Assembly: GCA_004835665.1 (NCBI GenBank)
Contig: RBKR01000023.1
Location: 496,001-560,000 of the forward strand
From: Phoma sp. XZ068
Taxonomy: Eukaryota; Ascomycota; Dothideomycetes; Pleosporales; Didymellaceae
Direction of reading: 5' to 3'
Length of the DNA: 64,000 bases
The position numbers and the translations under genes are program-made. Below are positions 10,704 through 20,389 of the stretch, one piece after another (position 1 is the first letter of the stretch; every line of letters begins with the position of its first letter). The notes below the pieces were generated by a model that was given only the letters and a program-made list of their open reading frames with translations, searched no databases and was not told the origin of the DNA.

Positions 10704-11903
10704 TCACCCACCCCCCTCCCTCTCCACCTCAACCCCCTTCTCACCAACCCTAAACACAAAGCCCTCGCTCTCACCTTCCCGCCCTCCACCTCCTATCTTC
10801 CAACACTCGAAGCGCCCTCGACTGACTACCTCCCACCTCTGCCTCTTCTCCGCCTCCGCCTGCTCAATCCCCATCTCCGGCGCAAACTTCAGCACCTCCA
10901 CCTTCCTCACCGCCACCCTCGTCACACCTCCGCCGCTCAGCCAAGACGTCGGCAGCGCAGGCCGAAACGCAGTCGGCAGGATAGAAGGAGAAGTGAGGAT
11001 CACATTGCAAGACAGCAGCTTAGAGAGATGTTGGATCTCGTTCGTAAGTGCCCTGGAGTATGCACTCAGCGGGTTAACGGTATTACTGGATGACGAGGCG
11101 GAGTGGGCTGAGCGGAGAGACCATGTGAATGCGTCGATGTCTTCGAGGATGAGGGTGTGGATGCGGCGGTGTGTGCTTTTGTGCCGTGTGGTGTCGAAGA
11201 GGTAGGCTGGGAGGGAGTGGAGGGTTGTGATAAGGGAGTCCCATGATTGCGGGCGGAAGATGTGCACGTGGTCTAAGCAGCGGGATGTAAGGTCGAGGAG
11301 ATCGGCTTTGATGCTGGGGTCGAGGGTGTCGAGTGGTGCACCTAGTTTGGAGACGAGGAGGTTGAGCATGATGGTTGCGAGGCGGGGGACACTGAAGTGG
11401 TGGAGGGGGTCGAAGAGGATGATTGCTGCATCGTGGCCGTTGAGGTCTGTTATGGAGTTGAATGTTGGAGGGAGGATGGCGTGGGCTATGATAAGATATA
11501 GCAAGGAGGTTTTGCCGGCTCCTGATGGGTGGTGAGTTGGTAGTGGTGATACAAGTTCGATAACCGTTGGCGAGGAGCTGGGTAACAAAGCATCGAGTTC
11601 TGGAATACTGAAGGTAGAATTGTTTGCCGTTGCCTCGTTGCCTTCGCTGTGCTGAATGTCAGTTGCTCTTCAAAACCTCAATGACTAGGCTACATTGCCA
11701 GTCAAAAATTTGGCTGAGGGTGTGATGTACTTACTCACTGAACTCCAACCCACGAAGAGAATTGAATATCTAACAAACCGTCAGCTGCCATAAAAAAAGC
11801 GTCGTCATGATTTCCAACCCACCTCGCTCAATCCCTCCGTCTCAACTTCCAACAACAGCTTCTCACCCAACTTCCTCGCTTCCACACCACCATCCATCAC
11901 CAT
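10704..11903 (-). CDS. RecA-fold ATPase, probable Rad51 paralogue (Xrcc2-like)
   Basis: Three exons on the minus strand (11903-11823, 11769-11735, 11646-10704) are separated by introns of 53 and 88 bp; the product is 352 aa. The N-terminus (ARKLGEKLLLEVETEGLSEIF) leads into a P-loop, SGAGKTSLLYL (Walker A), and a hydrophobic strand with acidic end, HTLILEDIDAF (Walker B). A stretch like LTNEIQHLSKLLSCNVILTS matches the RecA core strand before the C-terminal sheet. Such paralogues assist Rad51 filament function in homologous repair in the nucleus. The Xrcc2 assignment rests on the N-terminal pattern and size; another Rad51 paralogue or an orphan RecA-like ATPase is possible. The start at 11903 is only 68 bp from the likely SOM1 start. 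Confidence 0.75.
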
Positions 11904-11971
11904 CCCTTCTCAAAACTCCCACTCTTTCTAAACCCCTCTCCCAATCGTTTCACCAGCATCAACAATCTCTG

Positions 11972-12338
11972 ATGGCACCAGCGACACCCATCTACCCCTT
12001 GAGCGCGCTAGAATCCCAAATCAACGTGCTCCCAAACGGGAAGCCACGGAAACCGCCTGTGCGCCTCGGCGACTGCGCGTTGAAAGAGTTGATACAGTAT
12101 AAATGCAATATCGAGGTGTCGGAAAAGACGAGGAAACCGAATGTTATTTGTGAGCCGGTGGTGAGGTTGCTGAGACAGTAAGTGTGGCCTTGTGAGGTGC
12201 AGGACGATGGTCTTGGCATTTGGTCTGGTGGCGGCGAAGCTGATGTACGTTGTTAGATGTGAGAATGGGTTGAGTGTCGAGACGACGGCCTGGGAAGGGT
12301 GGAAAGCACAGCAAGAGGGTGGCGAGAAGATGGAGTAG
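11972..12338 (+). CDS. SOM1: Som1-like subunit of the mitochondrial inner-membrane peptidase complex
   Basis: Exons 11972-12177 and 12257-12338 flank a 79-bp intron; the product is 95 aa. It has a perfect twin CX9C arrangement: one pair in CALKELIQYKC and one split by the intron in CEPVVRLLRQC. This is the hallmark of intermembrane-space proteins imported by Mia40. The text around it (PRKPPVRLGDC, ICEPVVRLLR, ENGLSVETTAWEGW) fits fungal Som1, which works with the Imp1/Imp2 inner-membrane protease. The ATG at 11972 is preferred because the conserved region starts there. The frame is open back to an ATG at 11807, which would overlap the antisense RecA-like gene. Confidence 0.85.
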
Positions 12339-12589
12339 ACATCACGTGAGGCTGTTTGGGGTGAATGAGTTTTTGGTAGTCATGATATCTCGGAGTTTTT
12401 TGTGAGGAACAATGTTCGACTCGATTGCTGTTCTTCTTGTCGCCTGCAGGCTATAGTACAACTTATAAACAATTACTAAACGCCTTTCACATGCTCGAAA
12501 GGCCCATTTATGGGCGCGCCAAAACGTATATGCAACCCCAAACGCCGCGCTGTAACAATGCTTTGAAAATCCACTCGTGTACTGGCATG

Positions 12590-13685
12590 TCAAGCGCCTC
12601 TTGCTGACTTTCGCCAGAACCGTTGGTCGTAGTTGACGTGAACGCCCTCTTCTAGGTTGACGTTCCGGTCCACAATGGGCTGCCGTAATTGTCTCTCAAC
12701 AAGGGGCGCATTCCAGTTGTCGTCGTCGGCCTCCATCTCCGCCTCCTCCTCCCTTGCGCGTTGCTGTGCTTCATTCTTCTCGTGCTCCTTTTCTTCGTTC
12801 AGAAGATCCATCATTGCTTCTTGCCACAGCCTGTCGCTCTCTTTCATGCGCTTGCTTCGTTTCCGCTTGCCGGCGGTCTGCTTTTGTATGCCTGCCTTTT
12901 GTGCTGCCATGAGCTTTCGTAGGCTTTGTTCTGCGAGGATACCCTCCTCTGTCGCCTTCTCGCGAATTTTACGCGGATCATTCTCGCGATCGGTAAATAC
13001 GGGCGTGGCCTTGTAGGTGTTTTTAGATGGAAATGGTGGGAAATGATTTGGTATGTATGCTCGTGCTTCTTTGTCCGTCTTGCCGGACAGCTCAGGGCCA
13101 AGTAATGCGTCGGTACTGATGGGTTGTGGCTCTGGCGGGGCAGGCGGTTCGAACTGCGGCAGTAATAATGATGGGGGTATCTCGCCTGTGTCGAAATGCT
13201 GTTCGAGGGCTCCTGAGCCGCGAAGGCCAGCAGTGGTGAGGGCGTATATCCAATCGTGCGCGACCGTCTCGGTACGCCGCGCGCTGGTCATGGACATGCG
13301 CACATTTGCCAGAAACTTGGTCATGTCTGTGCTGCATTAGCCAGGCTCTGCTTACGCGCAGAAATGTCGTACATGAGTCGACCAGTCCTCTGAATTCTTC
13401 CAGCGCATCTGGTCGCGCACTCTCGAACCCCAATGTCTTGCATTGTATGGCTATTGCGCGCCGTAGTTGTTGATCATAGAAGTCTTTGCTGTCGCCAAAG
13501 CCGAATTCTGCGCTAATAGGGTCGGCCATGTGCTCTACGGGCTGCGTGTGATGTAGTTGATGCAGGACTTTGCGCTTCTTCAACGGCGCGCCTGGCCGTG
13601 CTGGGCCGTCTGCATCGTGGGGTCTCTTCATAGCTGCGATGGCGCCTCCGCTGCTGGCGCTAGAGGGAGAAATAAGGCCTGGCAT
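12590..13685 (-). CDS. TAF8: TFIID subunit TAF8
   Basis: Exons 13685-13373 and 13326-12590 are joined across a 46-bp intron (GTACGA donor, CACAG acceptor). The N-terminal half (about residues 60-150, FGFGDSKDFYDQQLRRAIAI onward) fits the bromodomain-associated histone fold that pairs TAF8 with TAF10. The middle holds the TAF8 C-terminal signature YIPNHFPPFPSKNTYKATPVF. A charged, coiled-coil-like tail of Glu/Arg/Lys follows. It would be part of the TFIID general transcription factor in the nucleus. The start could also be the Met 18 codons in (MKRPHDADG). The gene is divergent from COX9. Confidence 0.9.
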
Positions 13686-14107
13686 ATGCTGTATGCGCGA
13701 CGTCTAGGTAGGAGAGCTGTCGGGGTGCCGGTTGCGCAAGTGGGGATCGAGAGTGACGTCGCATGCGGTGCCCACGCGGTTGGGTGGTCGTGTATTGCAG
13801 GTGAGCGGGCGGGTGTGGGAGAAGTGTGCAGCAGTCGCAGGTCCTTGCACACGCGACAATAGCTATTGTGAAAGCGCTGCGACGCTCGGCGATCGATGGG
13901 TGCCGTCGACGTTCCTTTCACCTAGGTAAAGACGGCAGCCTTTGAGTCGCGGTTTCCCCAAAACGCACGGGCCGCATCGCCAAGGTCGGATGACAATCAA
14001 CTCACACCACTGCACGCCAACTTCACGACCGCCCGACGACCTTTACCAGCTACCGCAACCCGCAACCCCGCCGCAAAACTCTCCACTCCCCGCAAACCGA
14101 CTTCGCA
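13686..14107. promoter_or_regulatory. shared promoter region of TAF8 and COX9
   Basis: This 422-bp stretch between divergent start codons must carry both promoters. No TATA box or clear operator is visible, as usual for constitutive fungal genes. Confidence 0.45.
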
Positions 14108-14539
14108 ATGGCCTTCAAACCGATTACTGGCGTATGTGCTGCCATTGGAGCTGTTGGGCACCCGTGAAGCGGAAACTAATGACTGGACAGATGCTCCGCC
14201 GTCAGGTCGTGCTCGACCTCTCCGTTGCCATGGGTGCGTTTGCCACTCTCTGCACATCCTCGCAGCTGTTTGCAGCTGCCCGGAAGCTTTGCAGCATGTG
14301 CGCGCAGTGTGGGGAAGCTTGGCTAACCGTCAATTGCAGGTCTTGGTGTGACCGCTGGTTACGGCTGGTGGTACGGTACGTACTCAGCGACCCTTGGACA
14401 TCGCAGCATACGATGTACTTGAAAACTCGCGGCTCGATACTTACTTTTTGCAGGCTACCACGTCCCCGCCGTCCGTCACCGCGACGCTTTCTACCAGAAG
14501 CTCGAGGACGAGCGTGCCGCAGCCCTGGGCCAGAAATAA
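14108..14539 (+). CDS. COX9: cytochrome c oxidase subunit VIIa (Cox9)
   Basis: Four small exons (14108-14131, 14191-14233, 14340-14375, 14454-14539) with three introns of 59, 106 and 78 bp encode only 62 aa, so the gene is easily missed. The protein reads MAFKPITGMLRRQVVLDLSV, then a single membrane segment (AMGLGVTAGYGWWYGYH), then a charged matrix- or space-facing tail (RDAFYQKLEDERAAALGQK). This fits fungal Cox9, a nuclear-encoded subunit of complex IV in the inner membrane. All splice junctions keep frame and use GT-AG signals. A 279-codon ORF spanning 13942-14781 is a by-product of reading through these introns. Confidence 0.92.
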
Positions 14540-17500
14540 GCGACTACACATCACGAAACAAGATCTCCTATGTTCCGAGAATGCGAGGATGTATAGAGGG
14601 CTGCTCGAGCTGGGACCAAGTGTATCATAGGCGGGGTGGATCCCCCGAAAGCATACCATATCGAAATCAGCCAAGTCAAACGCCATTTACTTGCCCCGTC
14701 TTATTGCAGCCTTGCTTTCATTCACGCTTTCTGTCCCAGACGCCACATGATTTCTCATATCCCGCCAACCGCGGACTGTAATTTGCCCCTTTCTGGATGC
14801 CCAATGCTCGCCGCAAGATTCACCGCAAGTGTGTTTCCATCCATGCAGAGCATTCGCACTCAAAATGTCTTCATCGTATAATTTGGTTTCAATTCAACCA
14901 GCGACTGCGTTGTATTGAGTTCAGGTGAATCCATAGCTTCAACCAGTCAGTACGGTCAAGTACCGGCACAGTATTCGTCGTTCGAACATCAGTATCGTTG
15001 GGATCAGACAGGTTTCAGTATACTTGCATGGCTTCATTATTTTGGGACATTGGGATTGGAAAGGCCTCAATCTACTTGCTTGGCTTCATTGTCTTGGGAT
15101 CTGATCTTTGATTTCTGCAAATCCGGGCTACTCTCGGCCGATGGAGAGCGCAACAAGGTATCCTTCAAGCAACACGAAGGAGGTATTTGCCGTGATGGAG
15201 TCGATGCTATATTTTCTTTTTTTTATCACAACGGACCGCAGCCGCGTTTGCAAGAGGAGTACGAGCCAAAGACGGCACGGAATCGTGACGACGACCTCAT
15301 AGTGAGGCTCACACGGTCCGAGATGGCATAGGTCACGCGGCCCGAGGTGCTGAGAGCTAAGTAAACACGAGCGGTGAATGCCTTTCAATAGTTAATGTCC
15401 GCTCGCATCCGGACTCGATGACTCCTCAACAACGGGTACAGCAACCTCGGGAGATGCACTGTCCCTACTAAAAAAGGCTCAATAAGAGTGACATAATCCA
15501 TGCATGCGGTTAGGCATATCGTTTCCCCAGGTGGTGGACTGTGTGCAATGTGACGCGTGGAGCGTCTGCCAACGGTCGTCAGCAGTTGTCGCATGGAAGC
15601 GTCAGCGAAACAATGCGCGCTACCGATCATGCTTGTGCCGAGGTGTGCGTGACAAAGCCAGGCCAACGCTGGAATGTAAGCCAGGGTCATCTTGGATGTT
15701 GGTGTGGAAGAAATAAATGCATCTCTGCGCTCACTGGGATTTTGGTACCAACGGAGCCGGGGTCGTGGGAAGACCCCTGGGAAGGGAAGGATGGCGGCAA
15801 ATGACACCGATTCCCAGAACGGAAGCGCAGACGTGCGGGCGATCATGGCGTCCCCTAAACACGGGCGCGCAGTCCGCTGCCAAGGCCAGGATCGACAGAA
15901 ACAAGTGCGAGGGCTGCGTGAGGAGGGGGTCAAGTGAGTTGAAAGAGGTGGTGAGAGGTCCGGCAATGTGCATGCAGCTCACGACAGGTGTGATATCGTG
16001 TTTGCTGGCATGGTCGAGCTATCAAGATGGTGGCCACGGGCCTGGCGGCGTGGTTAGCTCGTTACGGGTGCGGCTACGGGCATTTGTGGAGCTGCACTAT
16101 GCAAGCTAGGGCAACGGTTGATTAACGCAACGACGATGCGCGAGGTTCGGAGGGGACCCGCGAGATTCACCACATCGCATCTGTCCTCGATTCTGCAAGA
16201 TCTTCAAGGATACAGAGCTGCCGGGCAACGGAATACCGGAGGGGAATTCGAGGCCGTTGGTAGGAGCGGGAATCTCCCCGTGGCAGGGGTGCAGCGAGGC
16301 TACAACGGTTATTTTGAGCTAAAAGATAGTGCAAGCCAGATTCCATTATTGCTCGGTGCGACCAGCCACTTATTGCGTGGAGGGCACTCGGGCTGCAGCT
16401 GGCTCTGCGGCTCTCGTCCAGCGGGCAGGGGCACAGGAGAGAGACTGCAAAGGGCAAACGGCGCTGGTGTGCTCGACTCCATCACCAGACCGGGGCAGCA
16501 GACGACGGATCTGGCTAGCGGGCCAGCGTGCAGCGGGCTGATGGCGCGATGGGCGAGATGGAAGGGTGCGCACATAGTGGGCGTTGTGTGGTCGTGCTCT
16601 GGCAAGCGTTGATTTTGGACTGGGCGCGGCGCCCAAGTGAAACCTCGCGACCTCGAACGTCAAGCGCCGGGCGAGCGATGCTGCAGATGCGAGACGAGCT
16701 TGGGGAAGCTTCCGTACTCGAGGAAGCTTTCGTACTTTCGCGCTCTTGCCATGTGCAGAGTGCGGCGCGTTGCAGCGCAGGGCAAGGTCGGTCCATCGCG
16801 CCCGGGAGCTGATGACAGGGCACATTGCCCTACTGCCCTGCTGCGCTGTGCTGCCCGCCATGGTGGCAGGGGTCCGAGTGAGGCTTGGGCCAGCCAGCTG
16901 TGACACCAGGCACTCGCAATCAGCTCTGCGCCGCCTGCTCTGGCCTGCGCTGCTGCTGCCTCTGTGACGAGCGCTGGGTGTGTCTGTCTCGTCTCTCGCG
17001 CCGCGCAAACAGCAACAGCACACTGCCCGGCGTGCGTCCTCCGCAGCCACTGCCACGACGTCTGGACGAGTAGCGCACACCCTGGTCGCCGTGGCCTCGC
17101 GCTAGCTTCCCACTGGCGTCGTCCTGCTGCACGGCGTGCTCTAGCACCTGTAGAAAGCATCCTCACCGAAACCCGCTCCGTCACCTTTCTCCCGCCGCCT
17201 AGAGGCCCGCTGCACGCCGTCCCTCTCGCTCCCCTCGTCGACGGGCTCTCTTGAACGCGCTGCGAGCAGTTTCGTCGCCGCAGAGCTCCCGGCCACCACC
17301 GCTGCATCCGGCCCAGCTATTGGAACGGCCACCGCCCGCCCTGGCGCCCAGCGTCGATCATTGACAGCGATCAGCAGCGTCCCTTCGACTGCGCTCCTGC
17401 AAACTTCGCCCGACCCTCCCTCGCCCACTCGACGCCCCGACCCGTGGCGGATGCTGGCGACTTGTAGCCACTGCAGGAACCGGGTCTGCCGCTCGCCTTC

Positions 17501-17750
17501 GCGACACTCGACGCCCGCCGTGCTTGCTTTTCCCGCGCTGTCTTGACGGCCGCCCAGCTCGACCGCCAGCACCGAGCCTCGACATCGACACTCACCACCA
17601 CCACCACCACCGCCGCGCACCTCTCTGACCGCCGGGCCCCTGCATGAGTAGTGCTGTCGTTTGACCCTGCGGTACTGCACCGCGCTGCCCACCAACCCAC
17701 GCATCTCTGATTTCCCCGACACAGCGGCTCGACACCGCCGTGCGCCCACC
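14540..17750. other. 3.2-kb gene-poor region before MED15
   Basis: This is the longest stretch without a supported gene. ORFs of 80-240 codons occur on both strands, especially in the GC-rich 16.2-17.7 kb part, but they overlap one another and look like reading-frame noise. An imperfect 31-bp direct repeat lies at 15021-15051 and 15073-15103 (TACTTGC.TGGCTTCATT core). The GC-rich, C/CA-rich 3' part probably contains a long MED15 promoter and leader, including a CACCAC run near 17591-17612. A non-coding transcript cannot be excluded. Confidence 0.4.
15021..15103. repeat. imperfect 31-bp direct repeat, 2 copies
   Basis: Copies at 15021-15051 and 15073-15103 are 52 bp apart and share TACTTGC, TGGCTTCATT and TTGGGA blocks. 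No function is apparent. Confidence 0.5.
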
Positions 17751-19901
17751 ATGCAGATGAACAACCCCAACATGCAGCACAACGGCATGGCCCGCCCGAA
17801 CACGGCAAACTTCAACCACTTCCTCAACCACTACCGCGCCCAGCAGCAGCAGGGCAAGATTCCCCAAGGATGGCAGCAGTCCACGTCGCCCGAGGAGCGC
17901 AGCCAGCTTGCTTTTCAGTTCTTCACCCAGTTCCGCCTCCTGAAGCCCGAGACACCGGAGCTGGAAGCCATGCGCACCTCGCTTAGCTTTGAGAACCAGG
18001 TCTTCGTCCAAGCCCAGTCCAAGGACCAGTACGCCACGAACATCAAGCAGAAACTCATGCAAATGACGACTGCACGACAACAACAGTCGCAGCGCATGCA
18101 GGCCAACCTGGGAAGCATGCCCATGAACATGAACGGCATGAACCCAGGCCAGATGAACATGATGGGCCAGGCTGGGCCTCAAGGTCCTCGCCAAGGCACC
18201 CCGCAACAGTTCAACCCAGGCTTTCCCAACGCTCAGCTCCAGCGACCCATGCAGATATCACCAGTTCCCATGGCACAGGGGAATTCCTCCATGGGCATGA
18301 ATGTCGGCACACCCAACCTCAACCAAGGCCAGCAGAATCAGCAACCAAACATGCAGCAACAACAACGACCGCCCCAGCAAGGAGAACCATTTGCCAATCA
18401 AGGCGTCAACCAAGGTGCATTTATTAGTCAGCTAGCCAAGAAACTCATGGAGAGTTGTGGGCCTGAAGTTCGCGCCAAGTTCCAAGCCGAAGTCAACCAG
18501 TGGCCCGAGGAAAAGAAGCAGCAAGCCCTCTCACAGGGAATCGATCCTTTGTATTTCCGCTTCCGACAGCATGCCGAGATGCTATACAGGACTGGCAGAT
18601 TTCCAAAAGCCCAAGGTGGAAACGACATGGGTGGGCAACAGGGTGGCCAACCCAATCAGATGCACAATCAGCAAGCAAACATGGCTCAACGACAGTCAGA
18701 CCCTACTTTCGATTTCAATGCCATCACAAACCAACAACTGGGAGCTGTGAGGTTACAGGATTCGGGCGCAGAGGTGGTGCCTGCGAGTAACAATAACAGC
18801 GCCCAAATGGGTGCGTTTGGACAACAGGGCCAACCTCAGAATGCAGCAATTGCCCAACGACAAGCAGCCCAAGCCGCATTCCAACAAAGCCTCCAGCGCC
18901 AGGCGAATGCTTCCCAAATCCAGGTAGCCCAAGCTCAGGCGCAGGCGCAACAGCAGGCTCAGGCCCAGGCACGCGCACAGATTGACCAACAGCAGAGGGC
19001 ACAACAGGCTGCGATGCAGGCAAGAAACCAGAATCAACTCCTCCAGGGGCAGATTGGTGGGCTCAACGTTCCACCAGGATCTCAGCAAAGCCCGGCTATG
19101 CCATTGCTCACAAGACCAATGAACCCACCTGGTCAACAGGGACCGCCTACCACTCCACAGCAACGACCGCAAGCGCACGTTCCGCAGATGACACCTCAGC
19201 CAGGCCAAAGCCAGGCTGATACGATGAGCACGCTGCTACGCGAGGCACAGCAGAGAGCCGCCGCTGTAGGACAGTCTCAACAACCTCTCACAGATCAAGT
19301 GCGGATGAGCATGATGCCACCAGACCTTGATCCGCATGCGAAACAACAGTTGCTCAAGGTGCCTGAGCAGAACTTCCGCCAGATCCTCGCCAACTATCTG
19401 ACTACCCAACGGCGGAACCAAGCGATCCAGAACGGACTGTTACCCGGTGGGCCTGGAACTCCAGGACAGCGCACCATGCCGTTCAATCAACAACCAGGTA
19501 TGCAGCCGAGTATGGCTGGTCAAATGATGGGAGGGCCGAACATGGGCGGCATGGCAAACATGGCGAACATGGGTCGCCCTGGCATGAATATTGGGCAACA
19601 GGCGCCTGGTGCTGGTGGACAACCCCAGCAGATGGCACAGCGCGGGCTGCTGACTCCACAACGCGTCATGGCTGCACAGGCGTTGCTTCAATCGAATCCT
19701 GGAATCATTGCGAGCACCGATGGGAGACCCTTTCCCCCAGAAGTGGTTGGTCCACAGGTTCGACAAAATCTACCTCCGGACGTGAAGAGCTGGGGACAGC
19801 TCAAGCAGTGGGCCGCACAGAACCCTGCCATACTACCTCCTCCGGAGACACAAAAGCTGCTTATGCTTCAAGTCATACACTTCCAGAACATCATGCAGCG
19901 C

Positions 19902-19936
<35 letters not shown>

Positions 19937-20267
19937 ACAACAAATGCCTGGCGCCGTACCTCAGCCGAACAACGCTGCAGGAATGGCACCGCCTGCACCA
20001 ATGACACCTGGACAGGGACAGGGCAGGCTGCCGCAACAGCCTCTGAATATGGCGAGCTTACCTCCCATCAACGTCACGCCGCAAGAGCTGCAGATATTCC
20101 GACAGAAGATCCAAGTGCAAAACCCGAGTGTGAACTTGACAGATGATCAATTGCGGTCACACATTATGCAGCAAAAGATGAAGGGAAGGCAACAGCAGCA
20201 ACAGCAACAGCAACAAATGCTTGCTCAGCAACAGCAGCAACAACGGAACATGTTGCAGCAGCAACAG

Positions 20268-20329
<62 letters not shown>

Positions 20330-20351
20330 GCAACAACAGCAGCAGCAGCAA

Positions 20352-20389
<38 letters not shown>

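Noticed and set aside
13942..14781. 279-codon plus-strand ORF across COX9
   Set aside because: It reads through the three COX9 introns in another frame and has no protein-like features; the spliced Cox9 explains the region.
15385..15966. 193-codon minus-strand ORF in the gene-poor region
   Set aside because: The composition is irregular, it overlaps equally long plus-strand ORFs, and it has no family resemblance.
16160..17660. Several 100-240 codon ORFs on both strands upstream of MED15
   Set aside because: All are in GC-rich sequence where stop codons are scarce, they overlap each other in several frames, and none has recognisable domains or splice logic.
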